From positions 620,001 through 684,000 of the forward strand of contig JAACJM010000017.1 in assembly GCA_013368315.1 (NCBI GenBank): a stretch of 64,000 nt of DNA. Reading direction: 5' to 3'. The notes under the pieces are model-generated. The model was not told the origin of the DNA and did not search any database. It saw only the letters and a list, made by a program, of their open reading frames with translations. Origin of the DNA: Tetrapyrgos nigripes. Taxonomy: Eukaryota; Basidiomycota; Agaricomycetes; Agaricales; Campanellaceae. This document shows positions 1-11,054 of the stretch, piece by piece. Made by a program: the position numbers and the translations under genes. Every line of letters starts with the position of its first letter. Position 1 is the first letter of the stretch.

Positions 1-1
1 A

Positions 2-2299
2 GTGCTAGCCAGGTTGAAAAGGAATGATCTGTATCTGAGGCCAGAGAAATGCGAGTTTGAATGGGAAGAGATAGAATATCTTGGGTTGATTATCTGGGAG
101 GGGCAAGTTCATATGGACCCTGTGAAAGTGGCAGCAGTACAACACTGGCCAGTTCTCTGCAATGTCCGCGACATTCAGGCATTCCTGGGCTTTGCCAATT
201 TCTACTGACGATTCATACAGAACTTTGCCAAAACTGCTCAACCTCTGAATGACCTTACATGCAAAGACATCTTGTTTAATTGGGGAACTCACCAACAGGA
301 AGCCTTTGACTCCCTTTGAACAGCCTTCACATCTGTGCCCATTCTTACACTCTGGTCACCAGATCATCCTACCCGAGTTGAAGTAGACACTTCGGGCTTT
401 GCAACAGGGGGAGCCCTAATGCAGATGTTGGAAGACAGTCTTTGGCACCTGGTAGCATTCCATTCAGCATCCATGCAGTCAGCCAAACGCAATTATGAAA
501 TCTACAACTGAGAGATGCTGGCTATTATTGAAGCACTGAAGGATTGGCAGAGTTATCTGGAAGGACTACCACAGCCTTTTGAAATCATCACAGACCACTC
601 CAATCTAGAGTTCTGGCAAACAGCTCAGGATCTTAGTCGACAACAAGCGAGATGGGCCCTGTGACTATCATGCTTTGACTTTTGGCTAATCCATCGCCCA
701 GGCAAAGTGAATACCCAAGCAGATGCCCTCTCTCGCCTTCCCTCCCACCAAGTAACAGACCGAGAAGACAACCTGGAAACCACAGTACTCAGACCAGAGC
801 ACTTTGTAAGGCTCACTGCTACTACGCTGGTCAACCCCCTAGAAGAATGAATTTGTCAGACACTGGGGAGAGAAGTAGAGGTGTTAAAAGGGCTAGAGCA
901 GTTGAAGAAGGAAGGGTTGCAGCGACTCGCCAATGGTTTACCTGAATGGGAAGAGGATAATGGATTGGTATACCACAAGGGGCAAGTCTATGTTCCTCCA
1001 GATGAAGAGCTGCAGAAAACAATAGTAGAACAGTGCCACAACGAGCCATCAGCAGGACATCCAGGGCTACATGGGACACTCGATTTGGTAACTTCACACT
1101 TCTGGTGGCCCACCATTCGCTCTTTTGTAGAGAAGTATGTGGAGGGATGCAATAAATGCACCAGGAAGAAGCTGCAACATCATCTGCGAGCAGTGATCCA
1201 ACCTTTGGACGTACCCTTAGGACTCTGGGAAGAAGTTGGAGTTGACCTCATTACACAGCTACCATCCTCATAAGGTTATGACGCAATCCTGGTCTGCACT
1301 GACCTCTATGGAAAACAAGTCCACACCCTTCCCTGCACCTCTAATATCACTACCACTGAAATCACTGACCTATACTACCGAGAAATCTTCTGCCTTCACG
1401 GCCTCCCACTTTGCTTTGTATCAGATCATGGTCCACAGTTTGCAGCGCAAGCCATGTGCTCTCTGTTAGACCAACTCGGGATCAAGTCAAGCCTTTCCTC
1501 AGGCTACCAGCCCCAGACAAATGGACAGACAGAACAAGCCAACCAGGAAGTGGAGAAATATCTCCGTCTCTACATCAACTATAGGCAGGATGATCGGGTG
1601 GAGCACCTTCCTATGGCCAAATTTGTTCTGAACTCCTGCACACACTCCACACATGGCATGGCACCTTTCAAAGTGACTTATGGCTACCTTCCTCTGTTCA
1701 ACATACCTGTGGGCTGGTGCACAGGCATCCCAAATGTAGAAGACTGTCTCGAAATCCTAAGACAGGTTCAAAGAGATGCAGGATCAGCACTGCACCTAGC
1801 CAAGTGCTATATGAAGGAAGGGTACGAAAGAGGGAAATGGAAAGGACATCAGTTTAAGGTTAGGGACCATGTCTGGCTGAGTGCAGAAGACATCGACTTG
1901 AAACTTTCAAGTGACAAGTTGGGAGACCAGCAGCTGGGACCATACAAGATTATGGAGAAAATTGGAGATTTAGACTATTGGTTAGACCTCCCTGAGACTC
2001 TTAATTGGCTGCACCCAGTATTCCATGTCAACAAACTCTACCCCTACAAGGGTAATTTGGTGAATGGGCTCTTACCTGAGGAGCCAGAGCCAGTATACCT
2101 CAAGGGAGAGGATGAGCCCGAGTATGAAGTGGACACCCTTTTGGATAGCAGGATACGATGGAGGTGACTGGAATACCTTGTCAAGTGGAAAGGGTATGAC
2201 GACAGTCACAACTCATGGGAGCCAGTTGCAAATCTCAAATATGTGAAACGTAAGATCACAGCATTCCACAAGAAACACCCAGAGGCAACAAAGACTTAG
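2..2299 (+). pseudogene. Ty3/gypsy retrotransposon pol remnant (RT end, RNase H, integrase, chromodomain)
   Basis: One continuous reading frame holds, in order, the end of the reverse transcriptase palm (CEFEWEEIEYLGLII), the connection and RNase H region (VEVDTSGFATGGALMQ, ITDHSNLEFW, HRPGKVNTQADALSR), an integrase zinc-binding region (HNEPSAGHPG, then CNKC), the integrase core (GVDLITQLP, FVSDHGPQFAAQ, GYQPQTNGQTEQANQEVE) and a C-terminal chromodomain ([19 protein letters not shown]). The 5' part of the element lies outside the window. Seven in-frame stops at 206, 317, 509, 662, 848, 1271 and 2165 (six TGA, one TAA) interrupt the frame, but there is no frameshift, and it ends in TAG at 2297. 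Most of the stops stand where arginine or glutamine is usual. The copy cannot be active. Family assignment is secure; the lineage within chromoviruses is not resolved. Confidence 0.93.
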
Positions 2300-2323
2300 G
2301 ATTCATCAAGGACAATGAAGTGT

Positions 2324-2333
2324 AGGAGGGGGG
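2324..2333 (+). other. Polypurine tract of the Ty3/gypsy element
   Basis: The purine run AGGAGGGGGG lies directly after the pol stop codon and three bases before the LTR starts with TG. This is the normal place for the plus-strand primer of an LTR retrotransposon. Confidence 0.7.
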
Positions 2334-2336
2334 TAA

Positions 2337-2794
2337 TGTCATGACATCTATATTTGGTACTATTTATTTCTTCTTATCTCCATACCCTCGGATCTTTACA
2401 CCATATGACTCTTGTTCCACATGCTATGCACCGGACCTTTCATTTCTCTGATACAGCTTCAATACAGCTTCTTGACAGCTTCCTTTACAGCTTTCTTTAC
2501 AGCTTTCCTTACAGCCTCCCTTACAGCTTTACTTTTACATATATAAGCCCTGTCCTGACACCTGGTTTCCCATCTTGACCTCTTCATTGTTGGGACCAGG
2601 TGTGTATTCCCCTTTTCATTACTTCTTTCACCTTTACTGATGGGCACTGTAGTTCCAGTACTTACTGCTGTCTGTTAGGTATTTAATACATTCTTCGTTG
2701 TTGGGACCAGTTCCAGTACTTACTGCTGTCTGTTAGTCGAGTCGAGCCTGTAGCTCCTCGTTATCGCTATCTAAGCGCTTGCCTCTTTGTGACA
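2337..2794 (+). repeat. 3' long terminal repeat of the Ty3/gypsy element
   Basis: The segment starts TGTCATGACA right after the polypurine tract and ends TTGTGACA, giving TG...CA ends and a length of about 458 bp. It holds a TATA-like box (ATATATAA near 2539). Two internal repeats are visible: a run of TACAGCTT-like units at about 2455-2530, and a duplicated block of about 28 bp (GTTCCAGTACTTACTGCTGT...) at 2651 and 2709, each copy near a GTTGGGACCAG motif. The matching 5' LTR is outside the window, so the ends are inferred from motif and position only. Confidence 0.75.
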
Positions 2795-3969
2795 AACAGT
2801 TCAAGTTTTGCTTATAGCAACCATAAGTAAATGAGTAAAACGTGTTATCTGCAGGCTTTTATCCAGTTAACAGCAAGCTGATATATAGGAGTTCTCAACG
2901 TGGCAATGATATGTGCATGCTTATCACATTTTCTCAAGGTCAAAGAAATTGTTCTTACACTCCCTTATATAGCTGGTGCATGGCTGATAGGGATGCCAGG
3001 CCTGATACAGAGAGTTCATGCTAAAAGCTTCATACAAAATATTAACCTTCCCTCTAATTCTAATGCTTTATGACCATTGACAGAAAGTTGTAAGCTGTAA
3101 AACAAAACGGTGGTATATCTACAGTCCAAACTGCTGTTGCTGCCAGTGGTCGATCATCTAAAGACAAATCCTTCCGGATGTTAGAGAATTATACATATGA
3201 ACAAAACCACAAGCCAGGGTCAGTTATGCTCCTACAATTCCCCATGTCTATCTACATCAACTGCAAAGTGCTTCAAATGATGTCTGTTCCTACAGGACAG
3301 GTTTGTTCTAGTCTAATCTCTTTGTTGTTACCTTTCTGAACTGACACATACTAATTACAGAGCAACTTGTGAAAAAATTCAACAATGAGCTCTGTAGGGC
3401 CCATAGGCCCCCCAAGTTGAGTCGTAGTGGTTAGCATGTCAACGCCCAGTTGATGGGTCTGAAATGCTGTACATGTAAATATTGGAAGGGGTCAAGAATG
3501 GTGAAGCACTCACATTAAGAACCAGTAATTGATAGGTAAAGGCTGCAGACAGGGAGGTGATATGTTGATAGATGCTAGTGAATGGGTGAGCACTAGATAC
3601 AGTGGAGACTTGAAAAACCCACAGAAATGCCCTGAAAGACACATAGTGTCAATGGTGTGCTCCAGTGTGTCATCTGTGTTCTGTGTGTGAAGACTGAACC
3701 AGTCATCCCTGAGAACGACATTGGTAAGGTTGGTTACAGCAGAGTCTGTCTTTTTAACCACCAATGTCAACACAAACATTCAAGCACTGATATGTAATGG
3801 ATATAGCAGCAGCAGTATGCAACTTGTGTGAAGTTGGAAAGAGTTGAGACCACAATCGAGAAGAGACAAGAGTCCTACAGACTGAAGTGTTGACCCAACT
3901 TCAAACAGACACACTGTTGATGAGAATCATGGTGGAGAGGGGGAAGTCAATTGAGTGGACAAAACAACA
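2795..3969. other. Intergenic stretch between two transposons, no gene seen
   Basis: No open frame here shows a recognisable domain or coding pattern. A short stretch at about 3420-3465 (GTAGTGGTTAGCA followed by a weak stem) looks like the A-box half of a tRNA, but there is no B box, so it is at best the relic of a tRNA-derived SINE. Confidence 0.5.
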
Positions 3970-3976
3970 TAGCAAT

Positions 3977-4047
3977 TATGAACTGCCATTTAGGGAAAAA
4001 TTCAATGTCTGATGTTTGCACTCAATGTCTGACATTTGCACTCAATT
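3977..4047 (+). repeat. Left terminal inverted repeat with subterminal repeats
   Basis: The first 46 bp pair with the right end of the element at 14398-14443. The unit AATGTCTGAYGTTTGCACTC then repeats in tandem (AATGTCTGATGTTTGCACTC, AATGTCTGACATTTGCACTC), and a further copy lies at about 4294-4315. Such repeated units are typical binding sites for the enzyme that moves the element. Confidence 0.75.
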
Positions 4048-4186
4048 CAGCAGCGCACAGTGGTGCGCCATCCCCGACTCCAGCCAATATGGATAGCCAT
4101 GACTAATTGTCTTTAGGGCAAGTCTTTTAAGTGGATATAGAGTCTATAGTGATTTTAGCTAAGATAGTATATAGTGGATAAGATAA

Positions 4187-4243
4187 GATAGGACCAAAAA
4201 CCCTGGGCAAGGATTTTTCTTGCCCAGTGTTTTTGGTCCTATC
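4187..4243. repeat. Near-perfect 25-bp hairpin
   Basis: Left arm 4187-4211 and right arm 4219-4243 are complementary at 24 of 25 positions, around the 7-base loop GATTTTT. The arm core reads GGACCAAAAACCCTGGGCAA. It lies 210 bp inside the left end of the large TIR element and outside any recognised gene. It may be a subterminal structure of the element or a small foldback insertion. Confidence 0.85.
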
Positions 4244-4487
4244 TATCATCAGCAATCAGAGATAAGCAAAGACCAACAACAGGCAATTTGCACTCAATGT
4301 CTGACATTTACACTAGACTTGAATCTATGAAATCCATGTTCTATCTGTAAGCAAACTTATCAACCTCACTGTGCTAGTGATAGCCACTCTGAGATCTGAG
4401 GGTGAACAGATAAAGAAAGCCACATTCAGCCAAAACCACGAATATTTGATATATTAGATCTCTGAAAGATAGAAAGAAGTGAAGAAA

Positions 4488-4769
4488 TAGTACTACGTTG
4501 AATGGATATAATAGTAGTAGATTCTAGGAGTTGTTCAAAAAGCACTAGTATTATGGTAGTGTAAGGTAATGAAAGACCATTGAAAAGAGGTTCAGAACAA
4601 GGGCGAAGGATCATGACAAGCAAAGCTGTAAGTAGTACTACATTAAATGGATATAATTATAATAGTAGTGGATTCTACAAACTGGGCAAAAAGCACTAGT
4701 ACTATAGAGGTGTAAGACAGTGAAAGACTGTGTAAAAGAGGTTCAGAACGAGGGCAAAGGATTGGTAAG
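4488..4769. repeat. Diverged tandem duplication, unit about 140 bp
   Basis: Two adjacent copies (about 4488-4620 and 4633-4769) share blocks such as TAGTACTAC, AAAAAGCACTAGTA, GTGTAAG, GAAAGAC and AAAAGAGGTTCAGAAC in the same order, with scattered substitutions and small indels. The copies lie between the left end of the large element and the end of its minus-strand gene. Confidence 0.75.
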
Positions 4770-4904
4770 TAGGTATAAAGAATGGAAATAGTCACTATCA
4801 TTAAATGAGAGACTAAAATATGATCAGTGACGTGTAGAGTTCAAGACTGTATGATAATACCAATAGTAACTGAGAGGATGATTCAAAAGGCTCACTGCTA
4901 ATGC

Positions 4905-7335
4905 TTATGGATCAAGCTCAGACCAGAGCCAATCGTTCACTGAGGACCAGACGTGTTGAGAACACTGCTCCATCTGAGGGTCATGCTGATAAACATTTGC
5001 AGCATTCACCTGGCTTGTTGAATTGACCTTGTGAGGCAGATCATGGACTGTGCTGTTAAGAACAACCTTGGTCTTGTCATCATTGTCATCATCAGAGACT
5101 TTGATGACATCTGTAAATATAGAGTCAGTGATCAGTAAGAGCACAAGGTAATATAGCTTTGAGATGCACCATCACTGGATTGATGTGATGTAGAGTTCAA
5201 GCTGGGTTCTCCATCACTGACTGCAGCAATGCCTAGATGTACTGAAGCTACCAGGATATCCTTGTCAGTGCCTGCAGCCTCAAATAGTATTAGTAAAATG
5301 GACTTACCACATGTCAAACGACAGCACTTCGTTGGCTGCTCCAAGGACTCTTCTTCAGCACTCTCACCCTCCTCATCAACATCAACATGATGATAGCCAC
5401 ACTTCTTGATTGGGACTAGGGTTTGGATGTTGAGATTGTCAGAATCTGATTGGTCAGCACTAGCTTCTTCATCATCAGCAGAGTCATCCTTGCTGGAATC
5501 AGATGACTGATCCAAATCCATAGTCCCGCTTCTGAACTTCCTGAGTCCAAGATCTTCTTAGGGATCAGTGATCTCATTGCTGGAAAAGGAAGAATGGTTA
5601 GTAAATGTCAATAGCACATAACAAAGCATTCAACTCACCTATAGCAAGAATACTGTCAATATATGCTTCACACACAGTCCAGCTACACTCATGAAGATCC
5701 TTGCCAGTCAGATTACCATCACCAGTCATGATGACAAATTCTTCCTTGTCACATGTGCAGACAAAGAAGGACAGGGTCTCCCCAGTGGTCTCAAGGTAGG
5801 CAAATATATCTGGAAAGGGCTCCTTGTATGTGGTGAGAAGCTTGGCTTGCTTTGAAGCAAGACCACGTTGTGTTAAGGGGGCCACCAGTTTTTCAAGCTC
5901 ACACTCAAGCTCACATTCAAGCCTTTGTGCTGGCTGTGGGCAGGCTTTTGGGTGCATTTTGGTGGGGTGGGACACTTCCTTTTTTGGAAAGAGGCCTCAA
6001 ATACTCGAAAATTCAGATTTTTATTACTAGTGCTGTTGGGGTTGGGCAGGGTTTTCCCACAGGCCAAAATTTGATGGGAGGGTGGGTACAGTCAATATGG
6101 CCTCAAATCCCTATTTGGAATGCAAATAGTGGCTGTGGCTGACCCAGAAAACACAAAATACATTCCCAGAGCCAGCAATGAAAAATCATCTGAATGGGTA
6201 AGGTGTATTTTTGTATGCTGAATCCAAATATCTAATTATATTTGTAGTATCTGTAGTGGTTAGGGAGATATGGCCAAAATACTGTCTAAATATAACAAAA
6301 GAGCAGGATGGGTACTAGTCATTGTGTCAAATCAGGTCTGATAATCATGTGGGTTGGTAGGGTATTGCATTAAAACTCCCTAGACTTAGGAATGTAGTTT
6401 TTTCTGGCATATTATTAAATCTTGAGGAGCTATGTGCAAAATACTGTCTCAAAATGGCAAAACTTGGGATAGCCATGGACATTGCAAGCTATAGCATCCA
6501 GTAGTGATGTGGATATGCCTACTATGGTATTTTGGGTCAATGAATCTGAATATCCCCATAGATAGTCCTTATCTATGGTAATTCTGACATTATTTGTTAC
6601 TAACCCCTAAACATAGGTCTCTATGGCATAAGTAAGTGAATGTAGTGTAAGTGCAAGTATATGAACTGATGTAAGGGGTGCCTACTCCTTCAAGCCATAA
6701 TTAACTCTCAGGTTGATGCAAAGCTACACTCAAGCTCACACTCAAGCTCACTCAAGCTCACTGTGGCTTGAGTGGCTTGACTGTGAGCTTGAAAAACCAG
6801 GTGCCCATGTTAAGGGACAGGTATGACCATAAGTGATCTGATCCTATACTGATTGTAATGGGGTGCTTGAGCCTTGAGAAGAAACAAGAGGCATTAGGTA
6901 TAAAATATTTCTATGCAGTACTAAACTCACAGATTTCTCCAAGGTCTTCCAGTGCTTTGAGCTTCTGCTCTTGCCCTTGAGTCCTTTACTTGTCTCCTCA
7001 AAAGCAGTGGCCATCATATTGCCACTGTCAGTGGTCAAGGCATCTGGTATTGAACTAACTAAAAGATCAACCATCTCACAATGGGAACAGCCATTGAGTT
7101 AGCAAAAAGCATTCATGCTGGGTCCAGCAGTAGGTACATGTTCACCAGAATCTTCAAGATCCAAGTCAGCGATGGCTTGGAATGATGGTCTACTGCGTCA
7201 GATGGAGAAGGGAGAAGGGACCTCTTCATCAGAGGAGTCGACTGATACATGAGTGCCTTGGTGGCATGAAGAACTTGGGGCAGTAGAGTGTCATGCTTGT
7301 GATTTGTGATGGCTTGTCTTTCGAGGTTTAGTCAT
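4905..7335 (-). pseudogene. Unrecognised gene of the large TIR element, broken by stops and a nested insertion
   Basis: A start at 7335 opens a frame beginning MTKPRKTSHHKSQ. It runs through three in-frame stops (TGA, TGA, TAA) into MVDLLVSSIPDALTTDSG and ...SKHWKTLEKS, then a GTGAGT intron. The next exon (ITYGHTCP, then LTQRGLASKQAKLLTTYKEP...) is split by the 929-bp element at 5880-6808, and its frame is continuous if that element and one 9-bp duplication are left out. Later exons are acidic: DQSSDSSKDDSADDEEASAD at about 5515-5455 and VSDDDNDDKTK near 5095. Serine/aspartate-rich tracts suggest a nuclear protein. No known domain is recognised. Exon borders in the 3' half are approximate. 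Confidence 0.5.
5880..6808. mobile_element. Non-autonomous hAT-like (MITE-type) insertion
   Basis: A 9-bp direct repeat TGTTAAGGG flanks the segment (5871-5879 and 6809-6817). Its ends are imperfect inverted repeats: left GGCCACCAGTTTTTCAAGCT, right (reverse complement) GGGCACCTGGTTTTTCAAGC. Next to both ends lie multiple CTCA(CA)CTCAAG units. There is no coding sequence. An 8- to 9-bp duplication fits hAT, KDZ or Mutator-type superfamilies; the internal TTAA also allowed a piggyBac reading, but the longer direct repeat favours the others. It interrupts an exon of the minus-strand gene of the large TIR element. Confidence 0.7.
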
Positions 7336-7562
7336 TTTATTTTTTCATTTGAACATGGAAGGAGAGTGATGGTGGTTGAGAAAAGAGGTGAGACTGTGTT
7401 GAACCACAAGTTAGGTTATTCAAGCTCCATCCATTGCTTACTCTTCACATTCTGAGCTTCTTTCAATAGAATGTGTGATATCTTTTGAGCAATAAAAAGA
7501 TCTAATTATAGCAAGCTCTTGGTCAAGAATATTCTAGCAAGTACAACATAAAATGTAGGTGC

Positions 7563-8646
7563 CTACACAGTCCCAGAAGAGTTATGCACTGTCATCAGGC
7601 CCCTAGGAAGCAAGGAAAGCACTTGATTGGACGCAGCTTCCTTTATCTCCGTATCCAAACCAAACTTTCCAGAGTTGACAATTTGTATGATTACTGCATC
7701 CCCACACCCTTTTGTCACTCCAGGAAGTGTCATGTCCATGAGCATTTGGAGACCCATTTTGAAGGTGAGATCATTGGGAAATGATCGAAGAAAAGCTGGT
7801 GAAAATTTCATCAGCCAACCTTCATGCCAAGCCTTGTTACATTGAAAATCAACATGATTGGGGCCAACAAAAGGACAGCTAGCATCACCATGAAGCAGTG
7901 ATGGAGGTGTTGAAGCCATCAAATCATGTTCCTGGATGATGTGCAGATGAGCTTCAATGACAATAGTGAAGATGATCAGAATTTGATGTGCGCTTTCCTT
8001 CTCTTCTAGCATGTAGAAATTCATTGGGATTGCAATAAGCTGGGGAATGAAATGTTGGATCCAACAGGGAACACCCTCTTGACAAGCCAACAGGACTTTC
8101 TCCCATTTATTGAGGAGGCTATATTCAGAAAGCTGTTCAACTGCATGCTCCATTCCGCCCAATGATGCGAACCAGCTGGAAATTCAGAGGAGCCCAACAT
8201 AGTATGGAATATAATCTTATGATCTTTTCTCTGGTTTCTTCCAGCCTCTGAGACAAATTAGCATTCATGAGGTCACAATAAAAAGGAAGTGATACTGACA
8301 CTTTCTTGATGTAATCCAAGAACAGATAAAACCGCTCCTTCATGACAGTTGGTCCTATATAAATAGGATCATCAAAAGTGCCTTTAGCAGCTGATGGAGG
8401 CAACAAAAGATCTTGAAATCCCTCCAAAACATCCATGATACAACTCAGATTCAAACTGACAACCTCGTCCTTGACCTATGCATGTACAAGAAATGCTCAA
8501 TCAAGACATTCAGATTGAATTGAAATGCTTACTCAAATACATATGTTCTGATCTTGGTCACAGTATTTGTGATTGACTCTGAGTCCTTGAGATGTTACAA
8601 GTGGAGGGTGATCAGATGCAAGTAGACTACTGGGGAGTGGATCCAT
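7563..8646 (-). pseudogene. Second unrecognised gene of the large TIR element
   Basis: A start at 8646 gives MDPLPSSLLASDHPPLVTSQ, then an intron (GTAAG...TAG) near 8530-8475 and the segment beginning VKDEVVSLNLSCIMDVLEGF. The codon at the splice is TGA where an arginine codon CGA is likely. The frame passes through KERFYLFLDYIKKVSVSLPF and reaches about 8190. From 8160 a second open frame continues with GGMEHAVEQLSEYSLLNKWE to about 7563 (roughly 200 residues, hydrophobic and helix-like); the change of frame implies an intron or a frameshift. I recognise no domain. It is divergently arranged with the integrase gene, with only 76 bp between the two starts. Confidence 0.5.
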
Positions 8647-8722
8647 GATGTTGTCTTGACAAGAGACTAGCAGTCAATGCTTTACACTCATGGCAAACTC
8701 GTGGCTAACACATGTTCCTCTT
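8647..8722. promoter_or_regulatory. Probable bidirectional promoter inside the large TIR element
   Basis: Only 76 bp separate the start of the minus-strand gene (8646) and that of the integrase gene (8723), so any promoter elements for both must be in or next to this gap. No clear TATA box is seen. This is inferred from layout alone. Confidence 0.35.
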
Positions 8723-10804
8723 ATGTCACTACCACCACTGCCAATTCCCCATCACCACTCAAGTCAAGCTGCTAACATCGTCCAGGCTGACCAGACTCTA
8801 TGCAATATTTACTGATCAGCAATTGGTGTGCTTTCACTTCCAAGCATCGATCCACAGTGTACCGAGTACCATCTGCGGACCATTGCCTGTGATGCTGTAC
8901 CTTTACTCATCACACTTGAAGATTCATCATTGGGGGATGTACAGCTGCAGAAATGGATATATGAATGTGCAGAGGAATTTGGAGCAGCATGTATCAGGCT
9001 AGCAGAGAGTGGCACACAACAGTGCATTTATTTATTGTTGAGAGCTTAAAGTACACTAAATTAGTTTTTTCATTTCATTACTTTAGTGACGAAGAAAATC
9101 CAAACATACAGTTCATTGACCCTGTCACAATTGTTCGTACTGGAAAACCAGGCCATCCTTGAAAGGTCATTGATCCATCCTATTTGTGTAAAGCCATGAA
9201 CCCCAAATGTCGTATCCACATCAAGGAGCTTGCAGAAGGTTTGAGAGTCTCTGAAAAGACACTTACCTCTCATCTCAAACAACATAAAATTGATTACAAG
9301 CCTTCCAAAATCTCTAATTGGCAACTGGACGACATCATCAAAACCTTCCAACAGAAAAAGCCACAATCTGGAGAGCAATATCTCACTGGATACTTGAGGC
9401 AAAGTGGTCTAAAGGTTCAGAGGCAAAGGATATGTGAGTCTGTGTGGCGTGTCGATTAATTGGGTCATGCTCTCTGTTTACAGCAAAAGCAGAAGATCAA
9501 ACATGTTCCATACATGGTTTGTCAGCCAAACACTCTTTGGCATGTTGATGGTCATCACAAGCTTATTCTCTGGGGGATCGTGATACATGGATGTGTTGAT
9601 GGATTCTCCAGAAAGGTGAGCACGAAACTCTGTGAGTTACAAGTGACTTGGATCTAACACTGTCAATTTCAAGGTCACTGGGCTTCGAGCGAGTACAAAT
9701 AACAGAGCATCAACTGTGCTCAGTATATTTTCCCAGGCTGTTAAAAGGTATGGATGGCCATTGCATGTGAGAGGGGATTGAGGAAGTGAGAATCGAGATA
9801 TATCAGTGGTGATGATTCTTCATTGTGGTCCTAGGAGAGGAAGTTTTATATGGGGATCATCAACTCACAACACTCATATTGAAAGACTTTGGGTTGAAGT
9901 TGAGACACAGTTTGTTTAGGCATGGAGAGCATTCTTTTTCTGTTTAGAACAGAGGAATTATCTAAACAGAATGAATTCCCATCATCTATGGCTTCTACAA
10001 TTCTTATTTCTTGATGCTATAAATGACGACTGCAGGGAGTTCCAAAAGGACTGGAATGTGCATCCTATTTCTGGTCTTGGTCATGGTAGAAACCCTAATG
10101 TGAGTAACTACTGTTGTCCTTCAAATTTTGCTATGAGTTTCTGAGAAATTCCAAATATTTTTGACAGGATCTCTTCTTTCTTGGCCAGTTGAAACACAGC
10201 ATTTACAAAGATGATTGCAAAGACTGCTCTCCTGAAGTGATCACTAGCTCTTACAGTGTGTACAGTACTCCAGTACATCGTCATCCACATCAAACAGGAG
10301 CTGGACATTCATCAGATGAGGAGTCAGAGTCAGAGAGTGATTCTGAAGGTGAATATATCATTCTTATTTCCTAGAGATATTAAGTTGAGGGGTACCTGTT
10401 CAGAGTGGCAAGGAATAGACACAAGCAAAACAGATTCAGGTGAGTAGACAATTGTGTATATGGTCTTTCAGAATTTCTGTATTAGAATTTACTTTAGTTG
10501 AGTCTTGGTATCGGATCGGAGGCAATGGTGGAGCAAGTGATGCAGAAGCACAGCGAGAAACTGGTCAGTCTCAATAATTTATTATTTATTATACATCTGA
10601 TCTTAAAATATGTGATTCAGACACAGATGATGCATCATATCAGACAGTCAATGCTCCTGAGCATTCAAAACCTTTTGATAGTGCAAAAATGAGGGTTTTT
10701 ACAGATGCATTGGCCCAGATGAGGGATGAGAGTCGCGTACCAGCAGGATATGGTGTTCTGGAGGATGAATGGGAGGAAGATGTGTATCCTGGATTGGAGA
10801 CAAT

Positions 10805-10986
10805 AGGGTCCTTCAGAGTAGCTGATTCTGGCTGATTCTCGCAGAATCAGACTCCTGATTCTGCAGGCGTGGGCGTCGCTTAGAGCCAGAATCACTGAGA
10901 ATATGTACAGAGTAGAATCACCGGCTCTGCCGGCTTTGTATATATATTTAAACTCCAAAATCACATGTTCATTGACCACGCGACAG
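10805..10986 (+). repeat. Left terminal inverted repeat of the Harbinger element (about 182 bp)
   Basis: This repeat pairs with 14019-14177. It is 23 bp longer because of a local duplication of a CTGATTCT(GC) unit near 10825-10865. The repeats end at CGACAG (10986) and CTGTCG (14019). A TATATATATTTA box lies near 10940, suited to drive the plus-strand gene. Confidence 0.9.
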
Positions 10987-11054
10987 CCACACAGTGACTC
11001 AACACATCAGTTTTGCTTTGCTGGCAGTGACTTCCCCTTCCTACATGTTTCTTC

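Noticed and set aside
3415..3470. tRNA gene or SINE head (GTAGTGGTTAGCA)
   Set aside because: Only the A box matches. There is no B box or acceptor stem.
5875..6816. piggyBac-type element with TTAA duplication
   Set aside because: TTAA is part of a longer 9-bp direct repeat TGTTAAGGG, which fits hAT, KDZ or Mutator-type insertion better.
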